Made by a program: the position numbers and the translations under genes | Notes under the pieces: model-generated | Seen by the model: the letters and a program-made list of their open reading frames with translations, nothing else | What the model was told of the DNA's origin: nothing | Database searches by the model: none | NCBI RefSeq assembly: GCF_910596095.1 | Contig: NC_056535.1 | Coordinates: forward strand, 25,700,505 to 25,764,504 | Source: Thunnus maccoyii | Lineage: Eukaryota > Chordata > Actinopteri > Scombriformes > Scombridae | DNA: 64,000 nucleotides | Direction of reading: 5' to 3' | In this document: positions 1-12,549 of the stretch, one piece after another | How positions within the stretch are numbered: position 1 is the first letter of the stretch | How the letters are laid out: each line of letters starts with the position of its first letter

Positions 1-92
1 TATCTACTAGTACACCTTATCTAGTGCAGCATTTCTTACTCTGATGTAAAAATAAATAAATATTTCCTTGTTTGTTTGTTTTCAGGCCTCAC

Positions 93-2861
93 CTCAGGGT
101 CCCACTATATGCAGCAGCCACAAACAAGCCAGGGATTCCTGGGTAGGCTGCCAGAATGTCCATTACAAGGTAGGGAAGCATCTGGTTCACAAATAAAAAA
201 CATTTTTACTGCTTAACATAATGTTCATTACATAATGAATAGCATGACACCCACGTGATGATGAGTTATGAGACAGTCACAAGGTGCAGTTACCTGGTCA
301 AGAGTACCTATATCACCATTTGCAAGTGGGTCACAGTTCTTGTAAATGGAGAACATGGTGAGGCCAGAAAATACAGCCAGACTCACAGTTACCCACAAGC
401 CAACCATGTTCACATACAAAGACCTGAAAGATGAAAGAAGACTTGTCAGCGCACGAACCCTTACACTCAGCCAATGACATACAATTTGCTTTGCATGCAG
501 GAACACTCACATTTTGGCGTGCCCCAAGGTTTTGCAGGAGATGTAGCGCTGCACCTGGGACTGGTTGATTGAATAGATAGACACCCACATCACGCTCCCA
601 CCAATAAGAATGGTCCAGAAAGTATGTCGCCTCAGTGGATCTGGGTCAAAACTGTTATAAAAGAAAAAAAAAATACTGAATGTAATGTATGCGGACATAT
701 CAGTATGAAATTCTGATGATGTAATCTTTCCAGTATTGACATTCAGTTTCCAGTGAGGTTTCCTCTCTTGGATACATAAGCAATTAAGAGTTACAGTAAA
801 CAATTATAGGAAAGTTGATCTAATTTGCCTTCCTCTGTTTGCAAAAGACACTAATTGAATTGTTCTGATTCAGGAAGCCCCAACCATCTGGTAGTGTAAT
901 CAGTTTAAAAGTAACAACAAATACTGTTTGACAAAAGTCTGCTTGTGTGCTTACTCAAACGCCTCGAGTCTGCCTCCTTGGCGGGAGTCTTCCCAAATCT
1001 TCGTCAGGCCTCCCTGCAGTACAGCTCCTCTAGCTATAACAGCCACAAAACCTGCCAGCATGACCACCATCTGCATCACATCTGTCCAGATTACTGCTTT
1101 CAGGCCACCCTGAAACAAAATGCTTGTTAGCTTAGCAATGCAAACACTTTCTAAACTATTTCCAATTTAGTGCTAGTTGCAGTAATGTTAAAATGTGTAC
1201 AATTAGACATCATTATGAAAAGAGTAACTTGCACAGATCCACCAAAATCAGTCTTATAGACTATAAACCAAAAAGGTGCGTAATATAAAAGTATGAAATT
1301 GGTCATATCAACCATAATAAACCAGACTGTTTTTAGTTTGACCAACAAACATACTTGGATACTCTTGTATACTGTTTGTTTGGTGCACAAATCATTAATT
1401 CAGTTCATTTTGAAATGCACAGTACCAACCAAAGTGCAGTAGACGATGCACACTGCTCCTGTAGCCACCAGCACTCCCCATAGATCAAGTCCAGTGACTG
1501 AATAACAAGAAAGAAAACTCTGTTATAATTTATAGATGAAAATTATCCCTCTTTTATGACAAAAACAACTCCTTTAACAACTCTATGGGTAGTATATAAA
1601 CCCTATTATCAGGACAGAACAGATAATTGTAAGGAAATTAGGTGTGACACACTATCACCAGGTTGCAGTACTAAGTTAGAGTTTAAGGCTTCAAACTTTA
1701 AAAGAAAAAACCTTGTCTTCTCCTATTTTGTGAGATTTTTTTGTGTTTTGACTCACTTTGATTTAGTGCAAGAGCTGGAGCATAGATGACCAAACCTGTG
1801 TACAGGACCTGATAAAAGATGCCACCATTAGTTGATTAGATGGAAACACAACAAGCATGTGATTAATATGAATGGATTGTGGGAACTGGTTTTATTTTAC
1901 ATAAAGTCAACGAGGAAAAAGACAGGTGCTGTTTACCATATTAATATGGGTGTTTGTTCCATTCTCCATGGTTTCGTATTTTTGTTTTTCACTATCTAAA
2001 TACAAAAGTGAATAGAACATTCCTCTCTTTTTAATAAAATCATGTGTAAGTTGCCTACCGTCTGCACAATGTACATCGATGTCCCGATCAACCGAATGGG
2101 CCGACTGAAACGCATCTCCAGGTACTAGAAATGAAATGGAATCCCACATAGTCAAACATCATTAACTGATCATTTGGTTCACATACTGTAGCTTAGTTTA
2201 CATCCATGTTTACAAAATATTGCAGGTCTTTTATTCTTTATTTTTATTTCTTGGATACTGGTATAGTTGGATACTGTAGTTCTGCACCATTGATCAAAGG
2301 CTGTTTGATAGCTATCAACCCCCAGGTCATTTTAAACCAGCACTGTTGCCAACTGTAGTGGATGAATCATTAGTCAACTTTTAACTTTTAAAAGTACTGC
2401 ATTTCTGTAGCAGTACGTTTTCTGTACATTTTATGTTTATTCCTGCCATACCTGTCTGCCAGACTTCGTACCATTATAATAATTTAAAGTGTGCAACATC
2501 TCCTTACCTCATAGGCGCTGGTGATCCCCAGTCGGTAGAAAAGGGGGACAAAGATCTCTGCAGTGATAACAGACATGATGGTGTAGGAGAAGCCGAAGAG
2601 CCAGAAGGCAGTTCCATAAAGGTAGGCCTCAGCAGGTGTGCCGATGACTGTGATGCCAGACATGAAGCTGGCAGTGAGCGACATGGCAACTGGTACAGCT
2701 GTCATTTGCCGTCCACCCAACAAGAACTCAGCGCTGCTGGTCTCCTTACGGCCCCGGATGGCCTGGAAAAGGCCAACTCCAGCAGCCGCCAAAATTATTC
2801 CAGCAAACACCACATAATCCCACACAGAGAACGTGGCCACTTGACCACCTGTACCAGTCAT
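93..2861 (-). CDS. Sodium-coupled monocarboxylate transporter, SLC5A8/SLC5A12 type (5' part of gene, 8 coding exons, truncated by window edge)
   Basis: Coding exons on the minus strand, in order: 2508-2861, 2059-2124, 1757-1808, 1430-1497, 955-1109, 511-651, 294-423, 93-181. All have AG/GT borders and compatible phases, giving about 351 residues of a roughly 600-residue family; the C-terminal exons lie off the left edge. The start is the ATG at 2861, ahead of the family-typical N-terminus with VWDYVVFAG at residues 13-21. Other SLC5A hallmarks are [75 protein letters not shown] and [12 protein letters not shown]. Known family role: Na+-driven uptake of lactate, pyruvate, short-chain fatty acids or nicotinate at the apical plasma membrane. 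The sequence fits SLC5A8 and SLC5A12 about equally and SLC5A6 less well; a fish slc5a8-like name is plausible but not proven. It is divergent from tshb, with about 2.1 kb between. Confidence 0.9.
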
Positions 2862-4946
2862 GGTTAGTTCAGCAGAAGAAGCTTCCTTGCCCTAACAGTT
2901 CTCTTTGAGCTGTAGTTAAGATTGCTTATATTTAGCTGGATTTCTGTATTATGCAATCTTGCAAATGTTTAATGTTCTTCCCTCTAAATTATCTTGAAAT
3001 TGTCCTCAAGTCCAGCAAAAATACTCACTAAAGACAAATGTATTTCAGCATTTCAGACACTGTCAACTGTCAGACATATTCAGCTGCATTCATATTAAAA
3101 GTTTCCCTTCAAACCTTCAACAAAGAATAGAAAAATCCAAAGGCTTCAGGGTGTTAGTCCTCTGTTGTGTCCTGCTTTGCCAATCCAACTACCATTAGAG
3201 CTGCTTCTTCTGATGAACATATAGATAACTGAGCTTGGCAGGAGTCTTGTCCACTCTGATGCTTTCAGCAGACTATAAAGATTAGTTCACTTGAGTTAAT
3301 AATCCATCAAGGACACAAAGTACTGAAGTCAGCCATAATTTCAATGACTTAAAAGGACAATGATCCTGAGGTGTACCTGAGGTGAATCAACATCGCAACA
3401 TGTTCACAAGTGGTCATTGTAAATCTCCAGGTTACTCAGTAGTTATTGGTAATGTTAGGAATTTCAGGAGGTGGGGTAGGTTAAATCTTTATCTAAATCT
3501 AAATCTTTAAGGTATGGTCACTGCTCCTGCTACTCACATCATTTAATGTGTCACACAGCACTTCCATGTTTTGGACCATCAGTCCAGTGATGCATAGAGA
3601 AACCTGTCATTTCAAACTTAAAAACATAGGTCATAGGTCATGGGGAAAATGTGACTACTACAGTAATAAAACAACAACACTGCAGGTGAGAAAGAAACTG
3701 ACAACAAAGCTACTGTCACAGACATTTATGTCACTACAATGGATATTAAGTGTGATTACTTGTAATGTTAGTTATCTAATGAAAGGAGATTTTATGGTTG
3801 GTTTAATTTGAGTCACTCTTTGTGAGAGGATCGGGTCCAGTAATTCTTACAAAGTTAATGTAAAATGGCAGATACTGTTAATGTTTGTAAAGGTAAGTAA
3901 GAGGTGTGAAGAAGGAGTGAGTAGCTAAAATGGACATTGAGTGAACTTACATGACACTGACTATGTTTTTCACTGTATCGTAATATTCTTCATGAACATT
4001 CATCCTATGTACTGATAGATTTGTTCACTAATAGAGAATGATAATGTACAGTATATTAGCTAGTTAGTCATGTGCATAATAAAAGATGATTGTTATTAGA
4101 TGAGGATTAAATGATAAAGAAGAGCTTTGATCTGTTCACTGTTTTATAGGATAAGATGAGAGAATCCTTATCTAAGGTACAGCACGAGAATACCAATAAA
4201 GTATAAATAGAGGGGGCATCATAGTACTGATATAAAAAAACAATCACGTGTGTCACAATTATGACTTAATGTGTGGGAGAGACTTTGACTAACCTTGACA
4301 ATTATTAAACAAAACTGGAACTGGAAGCGTTGGGTGAAATATTGTAGTCGTGTCTCTATTCCTTATGAGACAGAATACTGGCTGTTTTAGAGATGAATGT
4401 CTTACTGTGAAAACAGGTTAGATAAACTTGCTCTGAATGTTTTCTACTTATGTTCTGCATAAATTTGGGCTGTGACAATTTGTTGATTGACTTGTGCACA
4501 TTGCTGACTGTTCTTTGGTGTTTTTAACCCACAATTCACAAAGCATCGCTTATGCATGCACATTCAGGAAGTGCACTGAAATATTTTGCATTACAAACAA
4601 GTGTGCAGAGACAGGGTTAGGGTTTGTTTTGGAAGAGATGGTAAAACTTGGTTAAAATTTAAGTGGTTCTTATTAAAAATCTGCATTCTTTCAAGCACAA
4701 AATAAGCTTTTGGGCGTGTGTGACATCTAGTGGTCACTGTTTTAGATTTCGGACGGACTCAGCAACAGAGTTGCACAGAGATTTCAGCTGGTGCAGAGTC
4801 CATTGCGTCAATTTCCTTGGTTATTGCATGGACTTTGTTCATGAAGGAAATCATTAATTCATGCCATCAACATAATTGACTAAAAGCTGAGTGCTTCCAT
4901 TTCATCACAGATTGAAGATAACAGCAAGGTGGATTATAAAATGTTC
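2862..4946. other. Intergenic region between divergent slc5a-like gene and tshb
   Basis: About 2.1 kb without a convincing coding exon. It must hold the 5' UTR and promoter of the minus-strand transporter and the upstream control region of tshb. No clear TATA box is seen for the transporter. Near 4549-4557 there is a sequence close to a Pit-1 (POU1F1) site (CTTATGCAT, one mismatch to WWTATNCAT); this is a weak match and only suggestive. Confidence 0.5.
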
Positions 4947-4947
4947 A

Positions 4948-4955
4948 TATAAATA
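4948..4955 (+). promoter_or_regulatory. tshb: Probable TATA box of tshb
   Basis: TATAAATA lies about 30 bp upstream of a plausible transcription start near 4978. A short untranslated exon follows, from about 4978 to 5022, ending in a GT donor at 5023. The matching acceptor at 5119-5120 opens the first coding exon. A short non-coding first exon is usual for glycoprotein-hormone beta genes. Confidence 0.6.
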
Positions 4956-4977
4956 CTGTTCAGCAGGGATGCTCAGA

Positions 4978-5022
4978 GTCACAGCATCATCAGGCCTGCA
5001 GAAGCCCACATCTCTCAAGCAG
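4978..5022 (+). other. tshb: Predicted untranslated exon 1 of tshb
   Basis: The start is inferred from the TATA spacing. The end is set by the donor AG|GTGACT at 5022/5023, and the intron would be 5023-5120, ending in TTCATGCAG. RNA-seq would settle the exact start. Confidence 0.45.
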
Positions 5023-5157
5023 GTGACTTTTACACGCAGTGTGACAGCATATTTAAGTTAACATACCAAACATTTGATTCTCTCTTATCTGTTGTCAATT
5101 TGTCTTTGTTCTTCATGCAGGTCTCAAATTGATTGGAAAGAAATAACATTGCTTAAC

Positions 5158-6386
5158 ATGACTGATACTGCAGTGTTCACCTGCTGGCTCCTTTTTCTGC
5201 TGTTCAGCCCAGCTGTTCCCATGTGTTTACCCACTGATTTCACCCTGTATGTGGAGAAGCCAGAGTGTGATTTCTGTGTGGCAATCAACACCACTATTTG
5301 CATGGGATTTTGCTACTCGAGGGTATGTATGTCCTTTAGAAGAACAGAGGGTCATTAATCTCTTCAGGTAAAAAGAGAACACAAGAAAAAATCATCATAC
5401 AGAAAAAGAAAAGATAGAAAAGTTCTACATTCTGATTGGCGGGAAGGTGTTTTTCCTTCAAAAAACTTAGTTAAGCCAAACAGTCAAGTTCCATTTTATC
5501 ATAACCAAAGTGTTAAACTGTGTAAATTGAGGGAACAGTCAAATCATATGAAATAAAAAAACAGAAAAGATGAGGATAATAAAGAATAAAAAAAGAATAA
5601 AATACTTTTAACACAATTATATGAAATAAATAAAAATAGAACAAAGTCAGATTGAGTTGTAAAAACATGAAAATATATATTTTTAAATGTAGTTACAGTA
5701 TTTCATTGTGCATATACTATTTTTGTTTTTATTAACTTTTAGAGAGTTTATCAGGAAACTACAATAATTTGGGGTTTTTTTTTCATTCAAAATATAATCT
5801 TCAACAGAAAGTTTAAAATTGTGTTGTTGAAAATAACAACTAACATTTGACCAAAATTTGACCCCGTCATCCATTACAAACATAGAACATTAACATTTTA
5901 AGATATTGTCCCTTCAATAAGCACATGACGCACATTTATCAAAAAAAAAGTTCATGGTTATGTTTGACATCAGGTAAGTCATAAAAATGACTATTTTGGA
6001 AACATTTTGGAAACAAGCGCCCTTAATGACGTGTTATGAGCTCACGAGACTGAAATGTGAATGAGATCATTAATGTTCTGTCACTCCTGTGTTTGTTTGG
6101 TAACCAGGACAGCAATATGAGGGATATACTCGGCCCGCGCTTCCTCATCCAGAAAGGTTGTACCTATGACAAGGTGGAGTACCGCACAGCCATACTGCCC
6201 GGCTGTCCTATCAACGCCAACCCTGTCTTCACCTACCCCGTGGCCCTCAGCTGCCACTGTGGTGCCTGCAGGACTGACAGCGATGAGTGCGCCCACAGGA
6301 CCAGTGTGGACGGAGCTAGATGTACCAAACCAGTTAGACGTATCTACCCATACCCTGGCCAAAGCAACTACGTCATGCCCTTCTGA
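5158..6386 (+). CDS. tshb: Thyroid-stimulating hormone (thyrotropin) beta subunit precursor
   Basis: Two coding exons, 5158-5322 and 6108-6386, join in phase 0 to give 147 residues. Residues 1 to about 20 form a hydrophobic signal peptide (FTCWLLFLLFSPAVP). The mature chain starts near MCLPTDF and carries 12 cysteines, as expected for the cystine-knot beta subunits. The conserved CxGxC box is CMGFC (residues 48-52), and there is one N-glycosylation site at N44 (NTT). The C-terminal half has GCPINANPVFTYPVALSCHC and CTKP (seat-belt region), which favours TSH beta over LH or FSH beta. Known role: it pairs with the common alpha subunit in pituitary thyrotropes and stimulates the thyroid through TSHR. 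The exon split between YSR and DSN is the conserved intron position. Neighbouring tspan2 and ngf match the vertebrate TSHB block, supporting orthology. Confidence 0.96.
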
Positions 6387-6715
6387 TTCTTTTACTGTTC
6401 TCATCATGTTTGTTGCAATTACCAAACTGGAACTGAGTGATTCATGAATGTTTTGAGGAAAGACAAATGACATCCTTTAGCTTGTGATGGAGACAGTGAT
6501 GTGTGTACTGCCTGTACTGTTACCTATTGTACCAGCCGGTTTTATTGTCCCTTTGTTGCCCAACGTGTGTGTGCTGCAGCTCTGCTTCTCAGTTTACAAA
6601 GGGGGTTGATCCTGGTATGTATTTTTGTCAGCGTCATTATTTATCCACCTCTACACTCATGTGAGTGTGACTCCCAGACTTATTACTCTGAAAGAGATAC
6701 TCTGAAAGCAACTCA

Positions 6716-6721
6716 ATTAAA
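6716..6721 (+). other. tshb: Polyadenylation signal of tshb
   Basis: ATTAAA lies about 330 bp after the stop codon and is the first good signal downstream. The 3' UTR would run from 6387 to about 6740. Confidence 0.5.
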
Positions 6722-6744
6722 GCTAAAGCCTCTAAATAGCTCTC

Positions 6745-8330
6745 TGACTAAGCTGTGCTTCACTTAATCACATGTTGTCCCGTAGCTTTCTGTTTACCAC
6801 ATAACAAACACAATTCCATGACACTCCACAATGTCACCTCGAACATACTATATTTGCCTCAACAGTCTTTCTGGAAGGCATGTGATTGCTGATAAACTTC
6901 TTCTTGTGAAATGGATTATCAGTGAGGATGATGAACCACACCTTTAGATAAGATGCATTAAAATGAACACAAACTGTCTCAAATTTGAACACATAAATGG
7001 GTTTGGGGACAACATTTGTGTTGATTTTGATTTTGTGATGCTGTAAATTACATTTACAAAGAAGCGTAAGTGTAGATGTGTAATACAAACACATTTTGTG
7101 CTGACCTTTGCTACACACACTGTGTTAAAAACAAAACCTGAAAACCAACACTATTATGTGTATATATATGCTGTACTTTTTTTTCTTTTTTTTAGCCTTT
7201 TAATGGTAGTAAAGAGATATTTTCAGTATTAATACAGTTAATCAACAAGACATTTTTTTCTTACTCTTACTCCCAACCTGGCACCACAGGTAGAAGGTTT
7301 TTAAGTCGTGACCCTTCTTGTACAAGTCGGGGGGGAGCAACTGACAGCAAAGCTGACACACAGATACACGCATAATGTTAATTAAACCCACTAATATAAA
7401 ACATTGTGTTGGGCGGAATTAACAAATACACAGTCTGTGTTTATATTAAATATACAGATAACTATGTGTAAAACAGCTCAGTTTAAAATGGACACAACAT
7501 GTAAAAGACAGTAGTACACAGTAAATGTGTACATTTTCAACACATTCCTTCTAAAAGTGTACACAAATACTAGTCACAGGTCACGCAGAAGACTCACCAA
7601 ACTTACAGTGTGAGTTTAACTGTTGAGTAATTCTGTCTCAAGTTATGTGTGTAGTTTGTCATTCACAAAGGGGAATTTGTGGAGACAGCTGGGGCTTATT
7701 AATAGCACAGCAGTTGAGAGTAGGAGAATGTATGATAAGTCCATCATCATGTGGATCTCCGTGACATCGCTCTCTCGTCACCTTATAGTCTGTCACTGCT
7801 GGATATCACAGCATTCTTCTGTTAGTGTGTGTCAAACTGCCTTCATGTCAATAAAAAAGTATTTTGTCAGATGAAATAAGCCCAGGCTCAGTTCTTGTAT
7901 TGTGTGTGTTGTTGGTTCTGGAGCTCTTAACAGCTTCTCACCTTTTTAACAAACAATTCAGGAACTCATCACCATCTGCATTACTCCCCATATCAACCTA
8001 TGCCTGTGAGCCACTGACGCCTAACACAATTCATAAAATTACAAACCTTGATGCAACTTTCAAGTGAGGTGTGGTTTTTGGGTCAGACATGGAATGAGTC
8101 CCAGTTAACTGTATGTGGGAAATATCAATGGAAAACCAGTTCATAATGTGCTGACAGACAAGACTTATGCTCTTGAGCCACTATAGCCTTTAGAAAGCTT
8201 GTACAACTTCTGACAACCTGACACTCTGTTTAACCTTGCCAACAGTAAGTTGACAAGATGGTGGAGTATTATCCAAGGGAACTCTTCAGTTCTAACTAGT
8301 CTGGCGATACCAGACAATCAGAGATCTCCA
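6745..8330. other. Intergenic, no gene seen
   Basis: AT-rich sequence downstream of tshb. Short open frames here have no recognisable family features and poor codon character. Confidence 0.5.
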
Positions 8331-8369
8331 CCTCCCAAAGCGTTTAGAGACTGACCTGTGAGTCTAGTT

Positions 8370-8800
8370 CTAATTGACTGTCAGGGAATCTCAGGTATTT
8401 AACCCTTGTGGGGTCGTTATCAAGGTCATTGATACCACTTGGTTTGTTAGTGTTCCTGGCTGTCAGTCGTTGGAGTCACATGAGGCCAAGTGTAAACGAC
8501 AGTCGTTGGAGTTGTCATGTGAATGGTTGTTAAGTCTCCTGGGAAGGGATGAAAGGACAGCATTGTAGTTGGAGGATAAGTGGTGTTGTAGACCTTCTTC
8601 TCTGTTGAGTGATGGTTTCTCTACGCTAAAATAGATGGCCTCCTTCACTCCTCTTTCAAACCATCTGTCCTCCCAAAATATATACGTTGTTGTCCTCAAA
8701 AGAGTGTCTCTTATCTTTCAGGTGTAGGTAAACTGCTGATTGTAGTAATAGTGATTTTTTCATGTTATGGATGTTCAAAAACATGTCCTGAGTGCAGTTT
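8370..8800 (-). mobile_element. Penelope-like retroelement fragment (C-terminal end)
   Basis: The minus strand encodes, across a frame change near 8690, the end of a teleost Penelope-type protein. Readable segments are KDKRHSFEDNNVYIL, then RWFERGVKEAIYFSVEKPSL and LQHHLSSNYNAVLSSLPRR. In complete family members this stretch closes the GIY-YIG endonuclease region after the reverse transcriptase. Only the last ~110 codons plus 3' flank remain, so the copy is dead on arrival or 5'-truncated. The matching protein segment is recognised from memory of fish genomes. Confidence 0.75.
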
Positions 8801-9329
8801 GACGATATGGTCCCATTTGGCTTTATTGTACCTGTAATTACACTTAACTGGGGGGTAAATTATGCAGAAAAAACTTTATGTTCACAGCTGACCTGATTTG
8901 ACTCATCAAACTATCGGACAGATATGGCACAATGGTTTGAATTGCCCGGCTGAAATTCCCTGTGTGGTGGTGTTTTGAAAACCCTAATACTATAATGGAT
9001 AAAGCAGTGGATGAAATGGAATTTGCCTCCATCAGCACTCCGAGAGAGGCAGCTATGTGGTGCACATACCAATCACTCTTTCATTCAAACAATCCATACA
9101 GTTTTGTTTGTGTTGTGTTTATTCAACTAGAAAAAAATGTGAAGATTTTTTGTTTTTTCTGTGGCTGCACCACAACCAATGGCGCATAGGTGCTGTTTTA
9201 ACACATTTGCATTGTTACAGATGGTCCTTTTTTATATATTTGTGCTTATTTCAGTTTACTATAATTGCTGGATTGTATGCGCACAAGAGAAAACAGAAAT
9301 ATAAAAGCAGTACAAATATTTGAGAGCCG

Positions 9330-9600
9330 TCTCGGATGACAAACTTTGATGCCAACACTCAGTTTTATTTATAAAAAGGAAAATCAAAGATTGTTCTTCT
9401 TAAGGAAATTCTTAAATTTTCACAGAAATTTTAATGTTTTCAAATCACTATTGAAAGTAATCTACAAGTATCCTTCTCTGCAAAAGTGTATTTAAAAGTT
9501 TCAGCCGTCCAAATTAGTCCAATCAAGTAGATATCTTTCAATGTTACAGTCTTTTTAGTGCCAAAGTCCCCCTTTTTGTGACTTCTTTTATTGAGTCACT
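9330..9600. repeat. Partial copy of long-inverted-repeat element (family 1)
   Basis: The segment at 9450-9585 (…AGTAGATATCTTTCAATGTTACAG…, then the CCAAAGTCCC block) matches the internal parts of the copies at 10046-10490, 55229-55897 and 63163-63775. Its terminal repeats are not recognisable. Confidence 0.65.
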
Positions 9601-10045
9601 TTTAACATTTGCTGATTTGGTAACCTCAGTCTACAAAACAAAAACATGTTGGCAAAAATTGTGAATGTGTGCCGTAAAGTCACTAGTGTTCATTGTAATG
9701 ATCTTTGTCATTTGTATCAAGTTAGAGCCACACAGAAAGCCCAGGTTGTCTTACTGCACCCCCAGCAGCCTTTACATAGTGAGTTTAATCTGCTTCCATC
9801 AGGCTGGAGGTTTTACCTCCTGGAGGCAACACAAACAGATATATGGGTGTTTTTATTCCATCAGTGATTGGCTCCTTAGATAATATTGGTGTTTTCAGGC
9901 TTCAGTGCCCTTTTATGATGGTTTAGGTGACAAATGACAACGACAACAGCAAAGTTGGTATTATCCTGTGTACTTTAATTCCTTCTTTTGTATCTGTGCT
10001 ACTGACTGTAAGCCAAATCGGCCCTCAGGGATATTGAAGTCTGGT

Positions 10046-10490
10046 GAAACAGGTTTTTCTTGCTATAATCATTTCTCTTGTTCATACTGGCCAATTAGAA
10101 AATTCCTTCATAATGCACTTACAATGTAAGTAATCCACAAGCCTCCTTCTGTGCAAACATGTATTCAAAAGTTTACTTGCAGCTAATATGAAACTTCAGC
10201 CATCCAAATTAGTCAAATCGAGTAGATATCTTTCAACGTTACAGTCTTTAGTCCCTCTTCTTGTTACTATACTTCCACCGCAGCTCAACTGGAAAACACT
10301 GTCCGAGGAAACACAAGGAGGGAATTTGATGCTAAAAATACTGCACATGTGGCAGATATCCACTTGATATGACTAACTCAGACTGCTGAAGCCTCATATA
10401 AGCTTCAGATCAACTTTTAAATGCATTTTAGCCAAAATGACTGTGTTGACACACTGTGAATTTTGGCCCTCATCACTTACATCATTTAAA
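10046..10490. repeat. Copy of long-inverted-repeat element (family 1), ends lost
   Basis: Shares most of its length with 55300-55750, including the AACAGGTTTTTCTTGC start block, the AGTAGATATCTTTCAACG block, AACACTGTCCGAGGAAACAC and CAGATATCCACTT. The outer inverted repeats seen in the 55 kb and 63 kb copies are missing here. Confidence 0.75.
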
Positions 10491-10499
10491 GCTTTACTC

Positions 10500-11430
10500 T
10501 ACTCTAAAAATAGGACATAAATATAATGTGTGTAACCAGCCATAGTAACACCTGGTTTCAATGTTAGAAATACTCGATTGACTTAAAAATGTAAACATAA
10601 GACACCCATATGTTCGATATATGTTCATGTTCTTCATTATCAATTTTGCAAGTTTTTCTGATCAACATACAGCATACAAACAGCTTATTATCATGCAGCT
10701 TATAGTAAATTTGCAAAATTGTCCAAACTATTTACAAAACAGACCATCCGTGTAAGCACTGGAGAATCCATCCGTGTGACTGCTCCTTGTTTGCCATCAG
10801 GGTTTACAGTGAATGTTGATATGATCCCTGATTATCTGATTTCTGGCCCTGCTTCAGCTATTTTCAGAAAACTGGATGACTAGATGTTTGGCAATCTGAC
10901 ATTAAACATGAATACGATACACAGAATAACCTGACAACCATCCACAATTACTTTTCAGCTTCAGTCATACATCAGCAGAAAAATATACAGGTTCTGGATG
11001 CCTTGCCTTGTACCAACATGTCAGATAAACCAGTTCCTGTGCCAACAAGAGCACCTGTGATTGCAACGCATTCATTAGAATTTTCTAAACCCAGGAAAAT
11101 CCCTTTGTGAAATTCAATAGGCTACCTTTTGTTACTGGTTTAACTGAAACAAGAGATGGACGATGTTTGTCGATGTTTTACCACTTCAATACACCTTTTT
11201 TTACTTTTATTTAGCTGGTGCATTATCTCCAATGAGCATGAAGGCTCGTTTTCATCAAAAAATGTGCTTTATGTACACACTGTTGCACACAATCATATCT
11301 GTGAGTACCTGCCCTGGACAATCACAGTGGCGGTCCAGCAGTTCAGAGTAAGGTTACCTCAACAGTGGGCATTTCAGCATTAGGTAATGAGAGAAGGGCG
11401 AAACTCATCAACTTCCCCACCCACGTTTAT
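10500..11430. other. Intergenic, no gene seen
   Basis: No open frame here resembles a known protein and no structured repeat was recognised. Confidence 0.45.
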
Positions 11431-11439
11431 TTTATTGAA

Positions 11440-11817
11440 GAATGAAGAAACAAGTACCAACAAGTATGGAAGAAATATTCGGATACTTCACTTCAGTAAA
11501 AGTAGCACTAGCACAATTTAGAAACTGTCTGTAATTTATCCTATTTTAATGAAAGTATTATCAGTATCAAAAATAAAAGTATTTGCACTGCAGAGAAATT
11601 GCCCCTACCAGAACTACTATATATATTATAATTTTGTATTATTTTTATATCATGGCTGATGCAAGCAGCATGTTATTGTTATAACTGGTCAATAGGGAGC
11701 TAATTTTAATAATCTTGCAAACTGTTGGGTCATATTTTATAAACTGACAATATGTTTTGTGTGTGAAATATTAATCTGCAAAACACCTACTCTCTCTACA
11801 ATGTAGTGGAGATTAAC

Positions 11818-11895
<78 letters not shown>

Positions 11896-12035
11896 GCCCC
11901 ACAGGGAAATTGGCTTGCAGTGTATGCCATGTGTGGTTTGTAGTCATGCATGGCCTACATCCTTCATAAAATACATAAAACTACTACACAGCACCGTCTA
12001 GCTGTGCTCATGGAGTAGAAGTATAACGTAGCACC
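11440..12035. repeat. Teleost interspersed repeat (family 2), interrupted by ATT microsatellite
   Basis: Runs from AAAAGTAGCACTAGC-type sequence through TATGTTTTGTGTGTG and AATCTGCAAAACACCTAC to GGAGTAGAAGTATAACGTAGC. This is the layout of a common teleost repeat built around step-like AAGTACTT units. A second copy lies at 24605-24830 plus 25190-25305. The ATT microsatellite at 11817-11894 sits inside it, after the ATGTAGTGGAG block. Confidence 0.6.
11817..11894 (+). repeat. (ATT)n microsatellite
   Basis: An uninterrupted trinucleotide array of about 26 units. Confidence 0.95.
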
Positions 12036-12050
12036 AACCTATGTGCACCA

Positions 12051-12090
12051 GAATAGAATAGAATAGAATAGAATAGAGTAGAGTAGAATG
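12051..12090 (+). repeat. (GAATA)n microsatellite
   Basis: A pentanucleotide array that degrades to GAGTA units at its right end. Confidence 0.9.
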
Positions 12091-12374
12091 ATGTCATTTC
12101 CCTGCTTGATCCAAAGTGATCTTAATGCCATTATGATCTTAGCTTATAGACTTAGAATGAGACCAAGATCATCTTAACCTCAAGATCGTATTGGGACATG
12201 AGCCCTGACCCCTTCACCGACCTTAGGCTAATGTCTCATAGTAAAACCCTAATATAGATGTTTAACTTTACGCATTTGTGTCATTTTACTTTTAATCATT
12301 AAGAAATGACAGAATTATTCGTCTAACAATAGTTTCTTTCATCTTACACCCTTTACCATCTTTGTAGCCGTTTG

Positions 12375-12492
12375 ATTGGTTGAACAGTTTGATTGATCGG
12401 TCTGCCGCCCAATGAAAGAAGAGGGGCGGTCAAACTAGCCAATGAACCTCTCGTATGAAAATTTGCAAAGCGGTGATTGGTTTAAATCCAAT
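12375..12492 (+). promoter_or_regulatory. CCAAT-box/GC-box promoter cluster of the glutamate-carrier gene
   Basis: Five CCAAT boxes in both orientations (ATTGG 12375-12379, CCAAT 12409-12413, CCAAT 12439-12443, ATTGG 12476-12480, CCAAT 12488-12492) surround a GGGGCGG box at 12423-12429. They lie 60-180 bp before the first, untranslated exon. This is typical of a TATA-less, NF-Y and Sp1 driven promoter of a widely expressed gene. Confidence 0.7.
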
Positions 12493-12549
12493 GGCAGCGT
12501 AAATTCGGGTAAGTCCCCCGGTTAAAACTGAATGGAAATTTCCAGTCTG

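Noticed and set aside
2433-2867. 144-codon plus-strand frame
   Set aside because: It is the antisense shadow of the first coding exon of the SLC5A-type transporter.
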